From ANME-2 cluster archaeon (lineage in GTDB: Archaea; Halobacteriota; Methanosarcinia; Methanosarcinales; Methanocomedenaceae), in assembly GCA_014237145.1 (NCBI GenBank), contig JAAXOC010000044.1, positions 1 to 64,000 on the forward strand: DNA of 64,000 nucleotides, written 5' to 3'. Position numbers and translations under genes: made by a program. Under the pieces are notes generated by a model that saw nothing but the letters and a program-made list of their open reading frames with translations, made no database searches and was not told where the DNA came from. Position 1 is the first letter of the stretch, and the number at the start of each line of letters is the position of its first letter. This document shows, in pieces, positions 1 through 8,703 of the stretch.

Positions 1-930
1 GTTTTTAAAGAAAACTATTTAGAATTTTTTAGCAATTATCCACTATTGCCACACAGAAAAGTTATTAAGACATATGACTTAAACAATAGTTTCAAAAATA
101 ACAGAAAAGACTTACTAAGTTGTATGAAATTATTTGTTATATTTTTAGCTAAGAATGATGTACATATTAATGTAGTTTTTACCACTTTTGATACTAATCG
201 ATTACCAGATGGTATTAAAAAATACGGTGTTGGTAGATCTCCAACAAAGACAATAAAAACTTTAAAATTTTTAGATGAACTTAATAATTATTATTCATAT
301 ATTGCTCCATGGAAAGTTTCAATAAATGAAAAATTTAGAAATATAGATGTTCAACTAGATAGTTTCAATGGTGAACATACAAAAGCATGGAGTGAACTTT
401 GCAGTTTTAACAAAGTTAATGTGGTTCTAAAAGGAGATTTATGTAATTCCTTTATTTCTTCAGCTGATTTAGTAGCCGGATATATTGATGAATATCTGGC
501 CTTAAACCATTTACATTTAGAAGAATCAACGATACAAGAAGCAATAAATGATTGTTTTAATCAGTATAATGATGTAAATTTCCAGACATTTTATGTCGGG
601 CACGAAGATTTAGATAAAATAGTACCACATGAAAATATAAAAATAAATCTTTCAGATTATTATAAACGACCAATGATTTATATCATTAAAGAAAACTTCT
701 TAGAAAATGAAAACAAATTTATTGAAAATTCTCCGCTATGGGACAAATTATTAAATTTCAGTTTTGAAATAAATTCTGGAATCAAATACATGAGTTATAC
801 TGAAGATCCGAAATATATCAAAAATGATGATTATTTTATTTATTTAGGGGAAAAAGGCAAAAATGAGGCAGAATATATAAAAAATTTATGGTGCCAGGAT
901 GTTAATATAGTTTCTTTAAATAAAATTTGA
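1..930 (+). CDS. 5'-truncated accessory protein, possibly DUF3800-like
   Basis: The reading frame is open from the first base of the window, so the gene starts upstream; at least 309 codons are present and the TTG at 46 is only an internal candidate start. The protein is AT-rich in codon use (many Lys, Asn, Ile), unlike the core genes that follow. The stretch SADLVAGYIDEY (about residues 144-155 counting from 46) resembles the ADL(I/V)AG motif near the C-terminus of DUF3800 proteins, which are RNase H-like proteins often found in accessory and mobile regions. The N-terminal acidic motif of that family would lie outside the window, so the assignment is a weak inference. No signal peptide or membrane segment is visible. 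Confidence 0.5.
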   Translation, partial: VFKENYLEFFSNYPLLPHRKVIKTYDLNNSFKNNRKDLLSCMKLFVIFLAKNDVHINVVFTTFDTNRLPDGIKKYGVGRSPTKTIKTLKFLDELNNYYSYIAPWKVSINEKFRNIDVQLDSFNGEHTKAWSELCSFNKVNVVLKGDLCNSFISSADLVAGYIDEYLALNHLHLEESTIQEAINDCFNQYNDVNFQTFYVGHEDLDKIVPHENIKINLSDYYKRPMIYIIKENFLENENKFIENSPLWDKLLNFSFEINSGIKYMSYTEDPKYIKNDDYFIYLGEKGKNEAEYIKNLWCQDVNIVSLNKI

Positions 931-1051
931 AAACTCAACGATTTATTAATTATGAAACAATAGTGTTAAATATCATTAAATGCAAACAGTGAAATAGAAT
1001 ATTCCTATACCAAGGGATAATCTAATTCGCACATATTTAATAGAAAAAAGC

Positions 1052-1070
1052 GCCCCGGTTAAACCGGGGC
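1052..1070. terminator. GC-rich hairpin, probable terminator
   Basis: GCCCCGG and CCGGGGC are separated by five A/T bases, giving a 7-bp GC stem (extendable to 9 bp) in AT-rich DNA about 120 bp after the stop of the truncated gene. It lies between convergent genes and could serve either strand. There is no strong U-tract immediately after it on the + strand. Confidence 0.4.
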
Positions 1071-1136
1071 CAAATCTTATTTAAAATCATATTTTATTGA
1101 TTCATAAAACATGTATGAATCTGCGAAAATTCTCAA

Positions 1137-1222
1137 CTAGTGTCACGTCAACATCAAAGTGTCGAATTATAAGGCGTATTGATAGCATATTTGGATACAT
1201 TCTGTAGTTAACTCGACACTAG
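1137..1222. repeat. 86-bp element with imperfect terminal inverted repeats
   Basis: CTAGTGTCACGTCAAC at 1137-1152 and the reverse complement of 1207-1222 match at 13 of 16 positions, with the outer eight bases (CTAGTGTC / GACACTAG) identical. The 54 bp between them has no ORF. The structure is like a miniature inverted-repeat element or the joined ends of a deleted insertion sequence. No transposase is adjacent. Confidence 0.4.
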
Positions 1223-1292
1223 CGCCAAGTTTCTAAAGAAATAAGCTGGCATCTATATATATATATTTTTAGTGGGGCATGAATTATCTTTC

Positions 1293-1360
1293 TGCAGTTG
1301 CGGTATACCCCGGATAAATGTACAAGGCCTGTATATAGCGTTTTTTCAGGATTATCGTAT
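1293..1360 (+). repeat. Dispersed intergenic repeat, copy A
   Basis: The segment shares the blocks CGGTATACCCCGGA, GCCTGTATA and a TTTTTCAGG tail, in the same order and spacing, with a second copy at 29634-29700. Both copies lie between the end of an AT-rich accessory gene on the + strand and the 3' end of a core gene on the minus strand. Function unknown. Confidence 0.5.
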
Positions 1361-1483
1361 CCACTTCAAATCTAAGGGTAATTCAAAAATTATTAGACAG
1401 GATTAATAGAATCGACAAGATATACCCCAACGTAAACATCCTGTAAATCCGGTCAAAATACCATGCTTTTTGAAGTGAATACG
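1356..1483. repeat. 128-bp segment bounded by 15-bp inverted repeats
   Basis: CGTATCCACTTCAAA at 1356-1370 is repeated in inverted orientation at 1469-1483 with one mismatch. The 98 bp between has no ORF. It may be a second miniature element, or the two arms may form a long-range hairpin after the aldolase gene. Confidence 0.4.
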
Positions 1484-1544
1484 GATTATCCCCTATTAGA
1501 GCTCTACTTCAGTCCGCACAGGAGAACAACCTTCTACCCTACCC

Positions 1545-2681
1545 TCACATCGAATCCCTGACAATCTGCGCCGTGCCCCCGGCATTGAACGCCTTTAAGA
1601 ACACCAGTGTCTCGGCATACGTCAGCGCAGTAATGGCCTGCTTCGTATCCTCGCCCACACCATAGATCCTGTCAAAGAACTGCTTAATAGCAAACTTGCA
1701 GAACTTTCCGAATACCTCATTGTCAGCCTTACCCTTGGCCTGCTCCCTGTAATTCTCCAGCGTCCAGTTCCAGATATCACCGTACAGTTCAGGCTCATAC
1801 ACCTTGAACAGGTCCCACACCAGATTCTGGTAGAACGTAGCCACATTACCCTTGACAACATCCCCGTGCGGGAAATAATTGTGAATCAGGTCGCGGGGCG
1901 TACCAGTGATACCGTGCTGGGCAATCCTCACATCCAGGTTATGGTCCCTCAAAGCCTTTGCCACAGCCATGGTCCGTGGGATATCGATAGACACCTGCTC
2001 GATAAGGTTACCCTCGGCATCATAAGTATTGCCGTGGGCACTGCCGTTAGCAATGGCCAGCACATGTGGCTTGATGCCGTTCTCGTTCAGCGCCGTAATA
2101 AAAGTGACTCCCTCCTCAGGACTTGTCAGTACCCTGCCCGATTCGTCCTCCCTGCCTATCTCACCGACCTCAACCTCAAGGCCGTACCCCCTTCCTGCCA
2201 TCTTCTCCTCGATATGCCTTCCAATCTCGGTGGTAGCATTGATATTATCGGCCAGCTCCTCCCTCAGGTCGCCGCCCTGGAAATTGAACAGGTGGGACGC
2301 ATCAATAGCAAATGAGGTAAAACCCGCATCGATCTGGCCGTTTACCAGTTCCTTGGTACCCTCAATATCCTCTGGCGTGCCCTTCTTGATACCGATATGG
2401 TCAGCATGCAATGCCCATATGTCAAATCCAACCTCCCTGGCTGTTTCGTTGATCCTGCGCGAGAACTCGGCCGGGTTTAGTCCCGTGTATCCACCTTTCA
2501 GGTCACATTCAGACCTGGCAATCTCAACGATCAACGCCGCATCCATATCTTTGGCAGCCTGGAATATACCCTTGCTCACCAGGGCAATTCTGGGATTGGC
2601 CGCCAGTATAATACTATTCTTATCTTTCAGGCTGTTAAACAACAAAGCACCGGATTTAGGTCCAAGATCTACATCATTCAT
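1545..2681 (-). CDS. Class II fructose-bisphosphate aldolase family protein
   Basis: A 378-residue class II (metal-dependent) aldolase-family protein, expected to act in gluconeogenesis or a related retro-aldol step in the cytoplasm. Family landmarks are HADH (92-95, metal ligand region), the IDAS strand (127-130), EVEVGEIG (169-176), ANGSAHGN (211-218), QHGITGTP (255-262) and KGNVAT (277-282), all at the spacing of fructose/tagatose-bisphosphate aldolases. HADH replaces the usual HLDH. The start ATG overlaps the stop of the upstream geranylgeranyl reductase gene (ATGA), so it is the last gene of a three-gene coupled operon with a ferredoxin and the reductase. Substrate cannot be fixed from sequence; a sugar bisphosphate is likely. 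Confidence 0.85.
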   Translation of the reverse strand: MNDVDLGPKSGALLFNSLKDKNSIILAANPRIALVSKGIFQAAKDMDAALIVEIARSECDLKGGYTGLNPAEFSRRINETAREVGFDIWALHADHIGIKKGTPEDIEGTKELVNGQIDAGFTSFAIDASHLFNFQGGDLREELADNINATTEIGRHIEEKMAGRGYGLEVEVGEIGREDESGRVLTSPEEGVTFITALNENGIKPHVLAIANGSAHGNTYDAEGNLIEQVSIDIPRTMAVAKALRDHNLDVRIAQHGITGTPRDLIHNYFPHGDVVKGNVATFYQNLVWDLFKVYEPELYGDIWNWTLENYREQAKGKADNEVFGKFCKFAIKQFFDRIYGVGEDTKQAITALTYAETLVFLKAFNAGGTAQIVRDSM

Positions 2682-3904
2682 GAATTTACCTCCACACTCG
2701 CTTCCATTTCGATTTCCTTAATACCCTTAAATATACTCCTTAAGTCCCATAATAGTTTCTTATTAGCCTTGAACAGAGCCCACAAAAGCCCGATAAGTGT
2801 AACGCTGCCCAGGTCAATTCCCTCAAGGGAATGGCCCAGCGTATTCAGCTCATCATCTGTCAGTCTCATAAACCGCTCCTTGACAACCAAACTCATGTCC
2901 AGGTCACGCCCCAGTCCGGCACGCCATTTCGTCTCATACTCCTGCAGGAACAGAGCAGATACATCCGAATGCTTAATGGCATTGACTGCCACCTTGCCCG
3001 CAATATCCCCGGCCCATATGGAATTAAATATCCCGCCACCGGTTACCGGGTCTGACTGGCGTGCAGCATCCCCCACAAGCATGAGCCCGTCGGCCACTGT
3101 CCTCTCAATTGTACCGCACACAGGCACCCCCCCAACTATAAATTCTATCACCTTACCGCCAGGGTAACGCTTCTGCACAAAATCATCCAGTAGGTCCTTT
3201 GCCCTGACCTCGCCTGACATATTACCTGTAATACCTATCCCGACATTAGCCATATTATTACCTTTCGGAAATACCCAGATATACCCCAATGGAGCGATCT
3301 TGTGCCCCACGTAGAACTCACAAAAATCAGTATCAATCTCAATATCGGTCATGAGATACTGGGCACAGGTGCAAATATCCTTTGGCTTTAAGGTTGTATC
3401 AATACCGGCCCAGCGGCCTACCTTTGACTCAACTCCATCGGCACCCACCACAATATCTGCCCGGATGTTATATTTTTCATCCATGTGTTCTGCTTTAATG
3501 CCTTTAACAAAACCATCTTCCATCAACAATCCGGTTGCCCTTGTCTTGACCATCACCTCAGCCCCGGCCAGTGCAGCATCCCTGGCCAGCGCACGGTCAA
3601 ACACTTTGCGCTCCAGTACATATCCAACTTCAGCGCCAGCGATCTCTTCACTCATCTCAACCATGGCACCGTCCGGTGCGTATATCTTCGAACCCTTGAC
3701 CTCGGCAGATATCCATGCAGGGTCCGGCTGGATATATTCCTTAAGATATTTCTTATTCACACCCTCAGCACACCGCACCGGGTCACCTATCTGCTGCCGT
3801 TTCTCGATAAGCAGGACATCCAGCCCCGCGTTAGCTGCAGTTTTTGCCGTCATTGAACCTGCAGGTCCTGCACCTACTACGATAACATCATAACGGTCCT
3901 TCAT
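2678..3904 (-). CDS. Geranylgeranyl reductase family (digeranylgeranylglycerophospholipid reductase)
   Basis: A 408-residue flavoprotein that saturates the isoprenoid chains of archaeal membrane lipids. The N-terminus has the FAD dinucleotide-binding motif GAGPAG (11-16), then the PVRCAEG motif typical of geranylgeranyl reductases, a second FAD motif around GDAARQSDP, and a C-terminal helical part. The start was set at 3904 rather than 3934 because that ATG overlaps the stop of the upstream ferredoxin (ATGA). Known work on Methanosarcina acetivorans showed that the reductase there needs a ferredoxin encoded next to it, which matches this arrangement. The gene is translationally coupled to the aldolase downstream. 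Confidence 0.9.
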   Translation of the reverse strand: MKDRYDVIVVGAGPAGSMTAKTAANAGLDVLLIEKRQQIGDPVRCAEGVNKKYLKEYIQPDPAWISAEVKGSKIYAPDGAMVEMSEEIAGAEVGYVLERKVFDRALARDAALAGAEVMVKTRATGLLMEDGFVKGIKAEHMDEKYNIRADIVVGADGVESKVGRWAGIDTTLKPKDICTCAQYLMTDIEIDTDFCEFYVGHKIAPLGYIWVFPKGNNMANVGIGITGNMSGEVRAKDLLDDFVQKRYPGGKVIEFIVGGVPVCGTIERTVADGLMLVGDAARQSDPVTGGGIFNSIWAGDIAGKVAVNAIKHSDVSALFLQEYETKWRAGLGRDLDMSLVVKERFMRLTDDELNTLGHSLEGIDLGSVTLIGLLWALFKANKKLLWDLRSIFKGIKEIEMEASVEVNS

Positions 3905-4080
3905 TTTGGGACCTCCAGCGCCCCAACCGGACATATTTTAGCACATATCCCACAGTCAGTGCATGTCTCATCCACTTCGATCCATGTTTCAATAAGTTCA
4001 AGAGCACCGGGGGGACAGACACTCACACATGCACCACAATATCCACATTTGAACCTGTTTACTTTCACTGTCAAAACCAT
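3901..4080 (-). CDS. 2x[4Fe-4S] ferredoxin, partner of geranylgeranyl reductase
   Basis: A 59-residue protein whose two cysteine motifs, [12 protein letters not shown] and [12 protein letters not shown], each match CxxCxxCxxxCP and would bind two [4Fe-4S] clusters. It begins at ATG 4080 ([10 protein letters not shown]) and its TGA overlaps the ATG of the reductase gene, so the two products are made together. The likely role is to deliver low-potential electrons to the reductase for lipid saturation. It is the first gene of the operon. Confidence 0.9.
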   Translation of the reverse strand: MVLTVKVNRFKCGYCGACVSVCPPGALELIETWIEVDETCTDCGICAKICPVGALEVPK

Positions 4081-4189
4081 CGCTCCGGTCCGAAAATTTG
4101 TATATTCACTTTCATTTTAAATCCACTTAAACCTGTCGTATTTTTCAGTGAACCCTGGTAAATACTTGAACAATCTTTAAACCAAAATC

Positions 4190-5470
4190 TCATAAGAACC
4201 GTGCCGGAACAAGTTGTTTTGCCATCAGGTCATCAAAGTTCTCGGCCTTCCTGATAACATCCACTTTACCTTCATTGACCAGTATTTCCGCACACCTGGG
4301 CCGCCCGTTATACTGGCTGCTCATACAAAAACCATAGGCTCCGGCATCAAGTATGGCAATAATATCACCCTTCTCCACTGCGGGCAGTTCCCTGTCATGT
4401 GCCAGTATGTCACCAGTCTCACATATCGGCCCGACCACAGTATATATACTGGAGACCGGGGCAGCCACCTTATTGGCCACTACCACATGGTGATAGCTAT
4501 CGTACATTACCGGTCTTATCAACAGGTTGAACCCCGCATCTACGCCCACGAACTTCTTTGCCGCCTTCTTCATCGTATTCACAGAGGTAAGCAGGATGGT
4601 AGTATCTCCCAGTAAATACCTGCCCGGCTCGATCACAAGCTTTACATCCACACCAATTGCCTGGGACCGCTTCCGGAATATGGGGAGTACTATATCAGAC
4701 AGGTCCTGTGGTGTCGGTGCGACCTCACCTTTCTTGTAAGGGATACCCAGGCCCGAACCGATATCCAGGAATTCCAGTTCCACACCAAGTCGTGTCACCT
4801 GTTCAACCAGGTCCATCATACGGTTGATGGTTTCGCTGAACGGGGATGTGTCAAGTATCTGGCTGCCGATATGGCAGTGCATACCAATAGGGTTTATCCC
4901 TTCAAGTTCTACTGCTTCCTTGTAGGCTTCCACAACTTCCTTGTGTGGTATCCCGAACTTGGAGGTCTTGAGTCCTGTACTTATCTTGGGATGGGTTACA
5001 GGCGATACATCAGGATTGACCCTCAAGGCTATATCCATGGTCTTTTTCTGTGAAGAGGCTATCCGGCTTAGTGTATGCAGCTCATCCAGTGAATCTACTG
5101 ATACCCTTACTCCGGTCTCAACCGCCATTTCCAGTTCCCTGTCGGTCTTGGAGTTGCCGTTGAAAAGTATCTTTTCCCTGGGTATTCCTGCAAGCAGGGC
5201 AAGATAAAGTTCACCGTCACTGAATACATCGGCACCTGCACCCTCTTGTGCCAGGATACGCATGATTGTTAGATTATTATTGGCCTTGGCAGCATAATAG
5301 AGGTCTACTTCGGGAAATGCCTGATGGTACCTGCGGTAATTGTCCCTGATGCGCTGCTCGTTCGTTACGTACAGTGGTGTCCCGAATTCTTTAACCAGAT
5401 CAATGGTATCCACACCTCCGATTATGAGGTGACCATTGCGTTTTTCAAGATGGTTTTTTATTGTGAACAT
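4190..5470 (-). CDS. lysA: Diaminopimelate decarboxylase
   Basis: A 426-residue fold-type III PLP enzyme that decarboxylates meso-diaminopimelate to lysine. The PLP lysine is K62 in YYAAKANNN, HCHIGSQI and the EPGRYLLGD phosphate-binding segment follow, and the active-site Cys is in GPICETGDILA, with the substrate-binding YNGRPR near the C-terminus. Length is standard. It is transcribed away from tRNA-Ala and dapF, so both last steps of the DAP route to lysine flank the tRNA gene. About 110 bp separates its 3' end from the ferredoxin start, so it may or may not be co-transcribed with that operon. Confidence 0.95.
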   Translation of the reverse strand: MFTIKNHLEKRNGHLIIGGVDTIDLVKEFGTPLYVTNEQRIRDNYRRYHQAFPEVDLYYAAKANNNLTIMRILAQEGAGADVFSDGELYLALLAGIPREKILFNGNSKTDRELEMAVETGVRVSVDSLDELHTLSRIASSQKKTMDIALRVNPDVSPVTHPKISTGLKTSKFGIPHKEVVEAYKEAVELEGINPIGMHCHIGSQILDTSPFSETINRMMDLVEQVTRLGVELEFLDIGSGLGIPYKKGEVAPTPQDLSDIVLPIFRKRSQAIGVDVKLVIEPGRYLLGDTTILLTSVNTMKKAAKKFVGVDAGFNLLIRPVMYDSYHHVVVANKVAAPVSSIYTVVGPICETGDILAHDRELPAVEKGDIIAILDAGAYGFCMSSQYNGRPRCAEILVNEGKVDVIRKAENFDDLMAKQLVPARFL

Positions 5471-5734
5471 GGATATCCCCCTTTTAGTATTATGTAATAT
5501 GTAATAGGAATTTTACGATACAATTAGGATAATATGATAAAAACCTTATCAGGTTTTTAGTTTTGCATTTGAAGTATAGCACTATGAACCCGGATTATTC
5601 TTAATAAAAGCGAACATTTCTGTACTTCGGACATTAGGCATTTGGTATTGGGCATTGAGCATAAAACATGATTCCTCCATAAACCAAACAAAAGCTTTAT
5701 TTCAGATTGGATATATGACAGAACACCCCAATGT

Positions 5735-5839
5735 GGGCCGGTAGATCAGGGGAAGATCGCTACCTTGGCATTTGGACTGGCCAAACAGGCTGTCCAACCT
5801 GAATGGTAGAGGCCTCGGGTTCAATTCCCGACCGGTCCA
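5735..5839 (+). tRNA. tRNA-Ala(GGC) with a 33-nt intron
   Basis: The acceptor stem is GGGCCGG/CCGGTCC with the G3:U70 wobble pair that marks alanine tRNAs, followed by discriminator A73. The D stem is GATC/GATC, the anticodon stem is CTACC (5760-5764) with GGTAG (5805-5809), and the T arm is TCGGG/CCCGA around TTCAATT. Anticodon GGC is at 5767-5769. After A37 (5770) comes a 33-nt intron (5771-5803) at the usual archaeal 37/38 position; its ends pair as TTGGAC/GTCCAA, consistent with a bulge-helix-bulge splicing substrate. The mature tRNA would be 72 nt. A T-rich box A-like stretch lies about 35-45 bp upstream. Confidence 0.9.
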
Positions 5840-5908
5840 TATTTCATTTTCGTAAAATTTACCTGACAGTCGAAACCCTTATTATAACATCTACCGATTT
5901 CTGCTATT

Positions 5909-6730
5909 ATGATACAATTCACCAAGCTCCATGGAAATGGCAACGATTTCATTGTCATCGACGAATACAACGGCTTAGTAGTACCGGATAATAGCAAACC
6001 CGGCTTTGCAGAAAAATACTGCGACAGGCGGTTCGGCATCGGCGCTGATGGTGTGATCTTCCTGTCAGTATCAGCTTCATCTGACATAAAAATGAAGCTA
6101 TTCCAGCCCGACCGTTCAGAAGCAGAGATGTGCGGCAACGGTATCAGGTGTCTGGTGAGATATGCCATGGATTCAGGATATATCTCCCCTGGCACTGCAA
6201 TGGTAGAGACTATGGCAGGGATACTCCCTGTTGAAGTGAAAGGCCAGGGTAATAAGATGCGAGTGAAGGTGAACATGGGAAAGCCCCTGTTCGACGGTAA
6301 GGACATACCCATGAGAGTCAAAGGTGAGTTCATTGACGAAGAACTTGAAAATATGCAGGTATCCCTCGTCAATACAGGCGTCCCCCATGCCGTGATATTT
6401 GTGGATGATCTGGAAAGTATCGATATAGACAAACTGGCCCGGCCTATTAGGTACCACTTTGTATTCCCAAAAGGAACAAATGTAAATTTTGTCAATGTTA
6501 CTCCTGACGGCATCTTGAACGTGCGCACCTATGAACGGGGTATAGAGGGGGAGACCCTTAGCTGCGGTACAGGCTCAGTGGCTGCTGCCGTGATTGCTCA
6601 CCGTCTGGGCCGGACCGGGAACGAGGTCACAATAAACACACTGGGCGGAATACTCAATATCACAATCGAAAATGATCTTACATTCATGGAAGGCCCGGCT
6701 GTTACCGTATTTAACGGAACCATCCCATGA
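5909..6730 (+). CDS. dapF: Diaminopimelate epimerase
   Basis: A 273-residue cofactor-independent epimerase converting LL- to meso-diaminopimelate for lysine synthesis. The two catalytic cysteines are C75 in EMCGNGIRC and C219 in LSCGTGS, and the N-terminal HGNGNDF motif is present. Length and domain order (two alpha/beta halves) are as in the family. The last bases form an ATGA overlap with tiaS, so the two are co-translated. lysA, the next enzyme, is divergent on the other side of the tRNA gene. Confidence 0.95.
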   Translation: MIQFTKLHGNGNDFIVIDEYNGLVVPDNSKPGFAEKYCDRRFGIGADGVIFLSVSASSDIKMKLFQPDRSEAEMCGNGIRCLVRYAMDSGYISPGTAMVETMAGILPVEVKGQGNKMRVKVNMGKPLFDGKDIPMRVKGEFIDEELENMQVSLVNTGVPHAVIFVDDLESIDIDKLARPIRYHFVFPKGTNVNFVNVTPDGILNVRTYERGIEGETLSCGTGSVAAAVIAHRLGRTGNEVTINTLGGILNITIENDLTFMEGPAVTVFNGTIP

Positions 6731-8007
6731 TCATAGGAATTGATGATACAGACTCTGTAGATGGGATGTGCACCACCTATCTAACAGCCATTCTCACTGA
6801 CAAACTAAAAGGACTGGGAGATATCAGGGGGCTGCCACACCTTATCAGGTTGAATCCGAACATAAAATACAAGACCCGGGGCAATGCAGCACTGGCAGTA
6901 GAGATAGATGCTTACCCGGATTCTGAAGAGCAGATAATGACTACTGCCATATCCCTTGTGGAAGACATGGCCGACATGGACTGCGAGAATACTAACCCTG
7001 GCATAGTCTTTTTAAGCGACAAGGAACGAAACAATCCTGGATTCAGGCAAGACCTGGAAAGTTTCATGTGGCAGGCCATGCGTGATGTATTATTAGTAGA
7101 GGATGCCCGCTCCCTTATTGGTAAATACGGGATAACCCACCAGGGATTCAAGAACGGTAGAGGCCTTATCGGTGCCCTGGCAGCATGCGGTTCTGTGCTG
7201 TGCGGCCTGCCCGACCACACCTATGAACTTATCGCATACCGCAAGCCAGGGAACTTCGGCACTCCAAGGGAGATCGACAGGGAATCTGTGTTCAGGGCAG
7301 ACAGGGAGACTTACCCGGGAACATGGGATACAGTGGATATTTCAAATAACACTATTGTATTTGCACCACACTCCCCTGACCCTATACTGTTCGGGATCAG
7401 GGGCGACGATATCCGGTCCATTGAAAATGCTTTCGATATTATCGGCTCAGAACCTGCCGGGCTTACACTATTATACAGGACCAACCAGGGAACGGATTTT
7501 CACCTGCTTGATGCACAGATCAGTGATGTACTGGAAGAAAGGTCTTACAAGTTGACAGGGACTGTGGTTGACAGGCCAGTAACTATCAGGGGGGGTCATA
7601 TGTTCTTCACCCTAAAGGGTTCAGGCAGCATCAGGTGTGCGGCCTTTGAGCCAACCAAAGGTTTCAGGAATATTATTAAAGAACTGATACCAGGCGATAA
7701 AGTGAGTGTTTATGGTGGTGTTGCAGACGGGACCCTGAATGTTGAGAAGATAAAGATACTTGAACTGGCAGCTTATGAAAAGACCAGTAATCCTGTTTGC
7801 CAAACGTGCGGCAAGCGCATGAAATCCGCAGGTAGCGGGCAGGGCTTCAGGTGCAAAGGCTGTAATACAAAAAGTGACGAGGTCGTCAGAACCCCTGTGG
7901 ATAGAGGTATCAGACCAGGTATATATGAAGTGCCGCCCTGTGCCAGGAGGCATATCTCAAAACCACTGGTCAGGTCAGCCGAACCTGATGTTTATCCTTC
8001 GAGATAA
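6727..8007 (+). CDS. tiaS: tRNA(Ile2) 2-agmatinylcytidine synthetase
   Basis: A 426-residue enzyme that attaches agmatine to C34 of tRNA-Ile(CAU) so that it decodes AUA. The N-terminus has the IDDTDS motif (5-10) of the TiaS catalytic domain, the middle contains the ferredoxin-like and OB-fold parts, and the C-terminus carries a zinc ribbon with CQTCGKR and CKGC pairs. Length matches archaeal TiaS. It is coupled to dapF by ATGA, though the two pathways are unrelated. Confidence 0.93.
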   Translation: MIIGIDDTDSVDGMCTTYLTAILTDKLKGLGDIRGLPHLIRLNPNIKYKTRGNAALAVEIDAYPDSEEQIMTTAISLVEDMADMDCENTNPGIVFLSDKERNNPGFRQDLESFMWQAMRDVLLVEDARSLIGKYGITHQGFKNGRGLIGALAACGSVLCGLPDHTYELIAYRKPGNFGTPREIDRESVFRADRETYPGTWDTVDISNNTIVFAPHSPDPILFGIRGDDIRSIENAFDIIGSEPAGLTLLYRTNQGTDFHLLDAQISDVLEERSYKLTGTVVDRPVTIRGGHMFFTLKGSGSIRCAAFEPTKGFRNIIKELIPGDKVSVYGGVADGTLNVEKIKILELAAYEKTSNPVCQTCGKRMKSAGSGQGFRCKGCNTKSDEVVRTPVDRGIRPGIYEVPPCARRHISKPLVRSAEPDVYPSR

Positions 8008-8038
8008 GGAATAATTCGTTTGGGAAAGATAAGAAGTA

Positions 8039-8110
8039 CGTCCCGACCGGGACTCGAACCCGGGTCTAAAGCTCCGCAAGCTTCAAGGATATCCGCTACC
8101 CTATCGGGAC
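8039..8110 (-). tRNA. tRNA-Arg(GCG)
   Basis: On the minus strand the 7-bp acceptor GTCCCGA/TCGGGAC is perfect, the D stem is GGGT/ATCC, the anticodon stem is GAAGC/GCTTT with loop TTGCGGA giving anticodon GCG, and the T arm is CCGGG/CCCGG around TTCGAGT. Discriminator is G. Length is 72 nt without intron and the 3' CCA is not encoded. It faces tiaS, with 31 bp between the two 3' ends. Confidence 0.93.
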
Positions 8111-8163
8111 ACTGCTCCCTTAAAAACACAAGGAGAGCAAACTTCTTATTCTATCCAATTATC

Positions 8164-8334
8164 TTAAACCTTATCTATCACCTGTCGAAGGCTGTTCACT
8201 TCGCCCCTCAGTTCCTGCAATTCCATGTGTACTTCCATGAGAAGATTGTGGGTGGGACTGCGGTCGTCCTTTACTGCCTGCTGCTGGGAGAACACCATCT
8301 TACTTGGCAGGATAAATATGTACACAAATATCAT
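8164..8334 (-). CDS. Small membrane protein with C-terminal coiled-coil tail
   Basis: A 56-residue protein starting MIFVYIFILPSKMVF, i.e. one N-terminal hydrophobic segment followed by a charged, heptad-like tail (ELQELRGEVNSLRQVIDKV). Its ATG at 8334 overlaps the TGA of the preceding small gene (ATGA), the same coupling used elsewhere in this window, which supports it being real. No family is recognised. It probably works in the membrane with the 73-residue protein upstream. Confidence 0.6.
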   Translation of the reverse strand: MIFVYIFILPSKMVFSQQQAVKDDRSPTHNLLMEVHMELQELRGEVNSLRQVIDKV

Positions 8335-8552
8335 GGCCACAAGCGCAGCAGCAGCCAGGACCCCAGGAACAGCAGGTAATTTGGGAATAACTGGCGCATA
8401 TACGCGTCGCCGGGGTTGTAGTACTGTATCCTGGTCACCAACACGAAGTTAAACAGGGAGAACAGGAACATGGTCTCACCGAGCAGTATGAGCATTCCGC
8501 CTACGGTCGTAGACATGCGTTTTTGTTTTGGTATGAATCTGGTAATGGGCAT
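8331..8552 (-). CDS. Small two-helix membrane protein
   Basis: A 73-residue protein with a basic N-terminus (RFIPKQKR) and two hydrophobic segments, about residues 16-40 and 55-71. It is the first gene of a two-gene unit, its stop overlapping the start of the 56-residue coiled-coil membrane protein. I do not recognise the family. An alternative is a single gene with a frameshift, since the second frame also reads open through the join, but the ATGA overlap favours two proteins. Confidence 0.55.
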   Translation of the reverse strand: MPITRFIPKQKRMSTTVGGMLILLGETMFLFSLFNFVLVTRIQYYNPGDAYMRQLFPNYLLFLGSWLLLRLWP

Positions 8553-8638
8553 TGTTGAATCACTCCGATCAGATATTCTTTTGAAAGTATTTAGGGATTG
8601 TAGTCTTTGAAATGCAATGTGGGGGCTGTAATGGGTAG

Positions 8639-8693
8639 ATTGTCAGACCAAAACGACAATTTAATACTAAAATTGTCAGATTCAACCGACAAT
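8639..8693. promoter_or_regulatory. Two TTGTC-N10-GACAA palindromes, probable operator pair
   Basis: Two copies of a 22-bp interrupted palindrome, with half-sites ATTGTC and GACAAT, lie at 8639-8660 and 8672-8693. Their centres are 33 bp apart, about three helical turns, and the second ends 10 bp before the first ATG of the ATPase gene. The spacing and symmetry suggest cooperative binding by a dimeric regulator. Confidence 0.5.
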
Positions 8694-8703
8694 TTCATAA
8701 ATA

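Larger units (their letters stand above)
931..1544. other. 614-bp non-coding region between convergent genes
   Basis: No credible ORF is seen on either strand. The region holds the GC hairpin at 1052, the 86-bp inverted-repeat element at 1137-1222, a copy of a dispersed repeat at 1293-1360 and a wider inverted repeat at 1356-1483. The concentration of repeats at the edge of an AT-rich gene suggests a site of past insertion and deletion. Confidence 0.6.

Noticed and set aside
2029-2721. 230-codon plus-strand ORF opposite the aldolase
   Set aside because: Antisense to a well-supported gene, Ser/Pro-rich composition with no domain.
5821-6528. 235-codon minus-strand ORF opposite dapF
   Set aside because: Overlaps an established gene completely and extends over the tRNA end.
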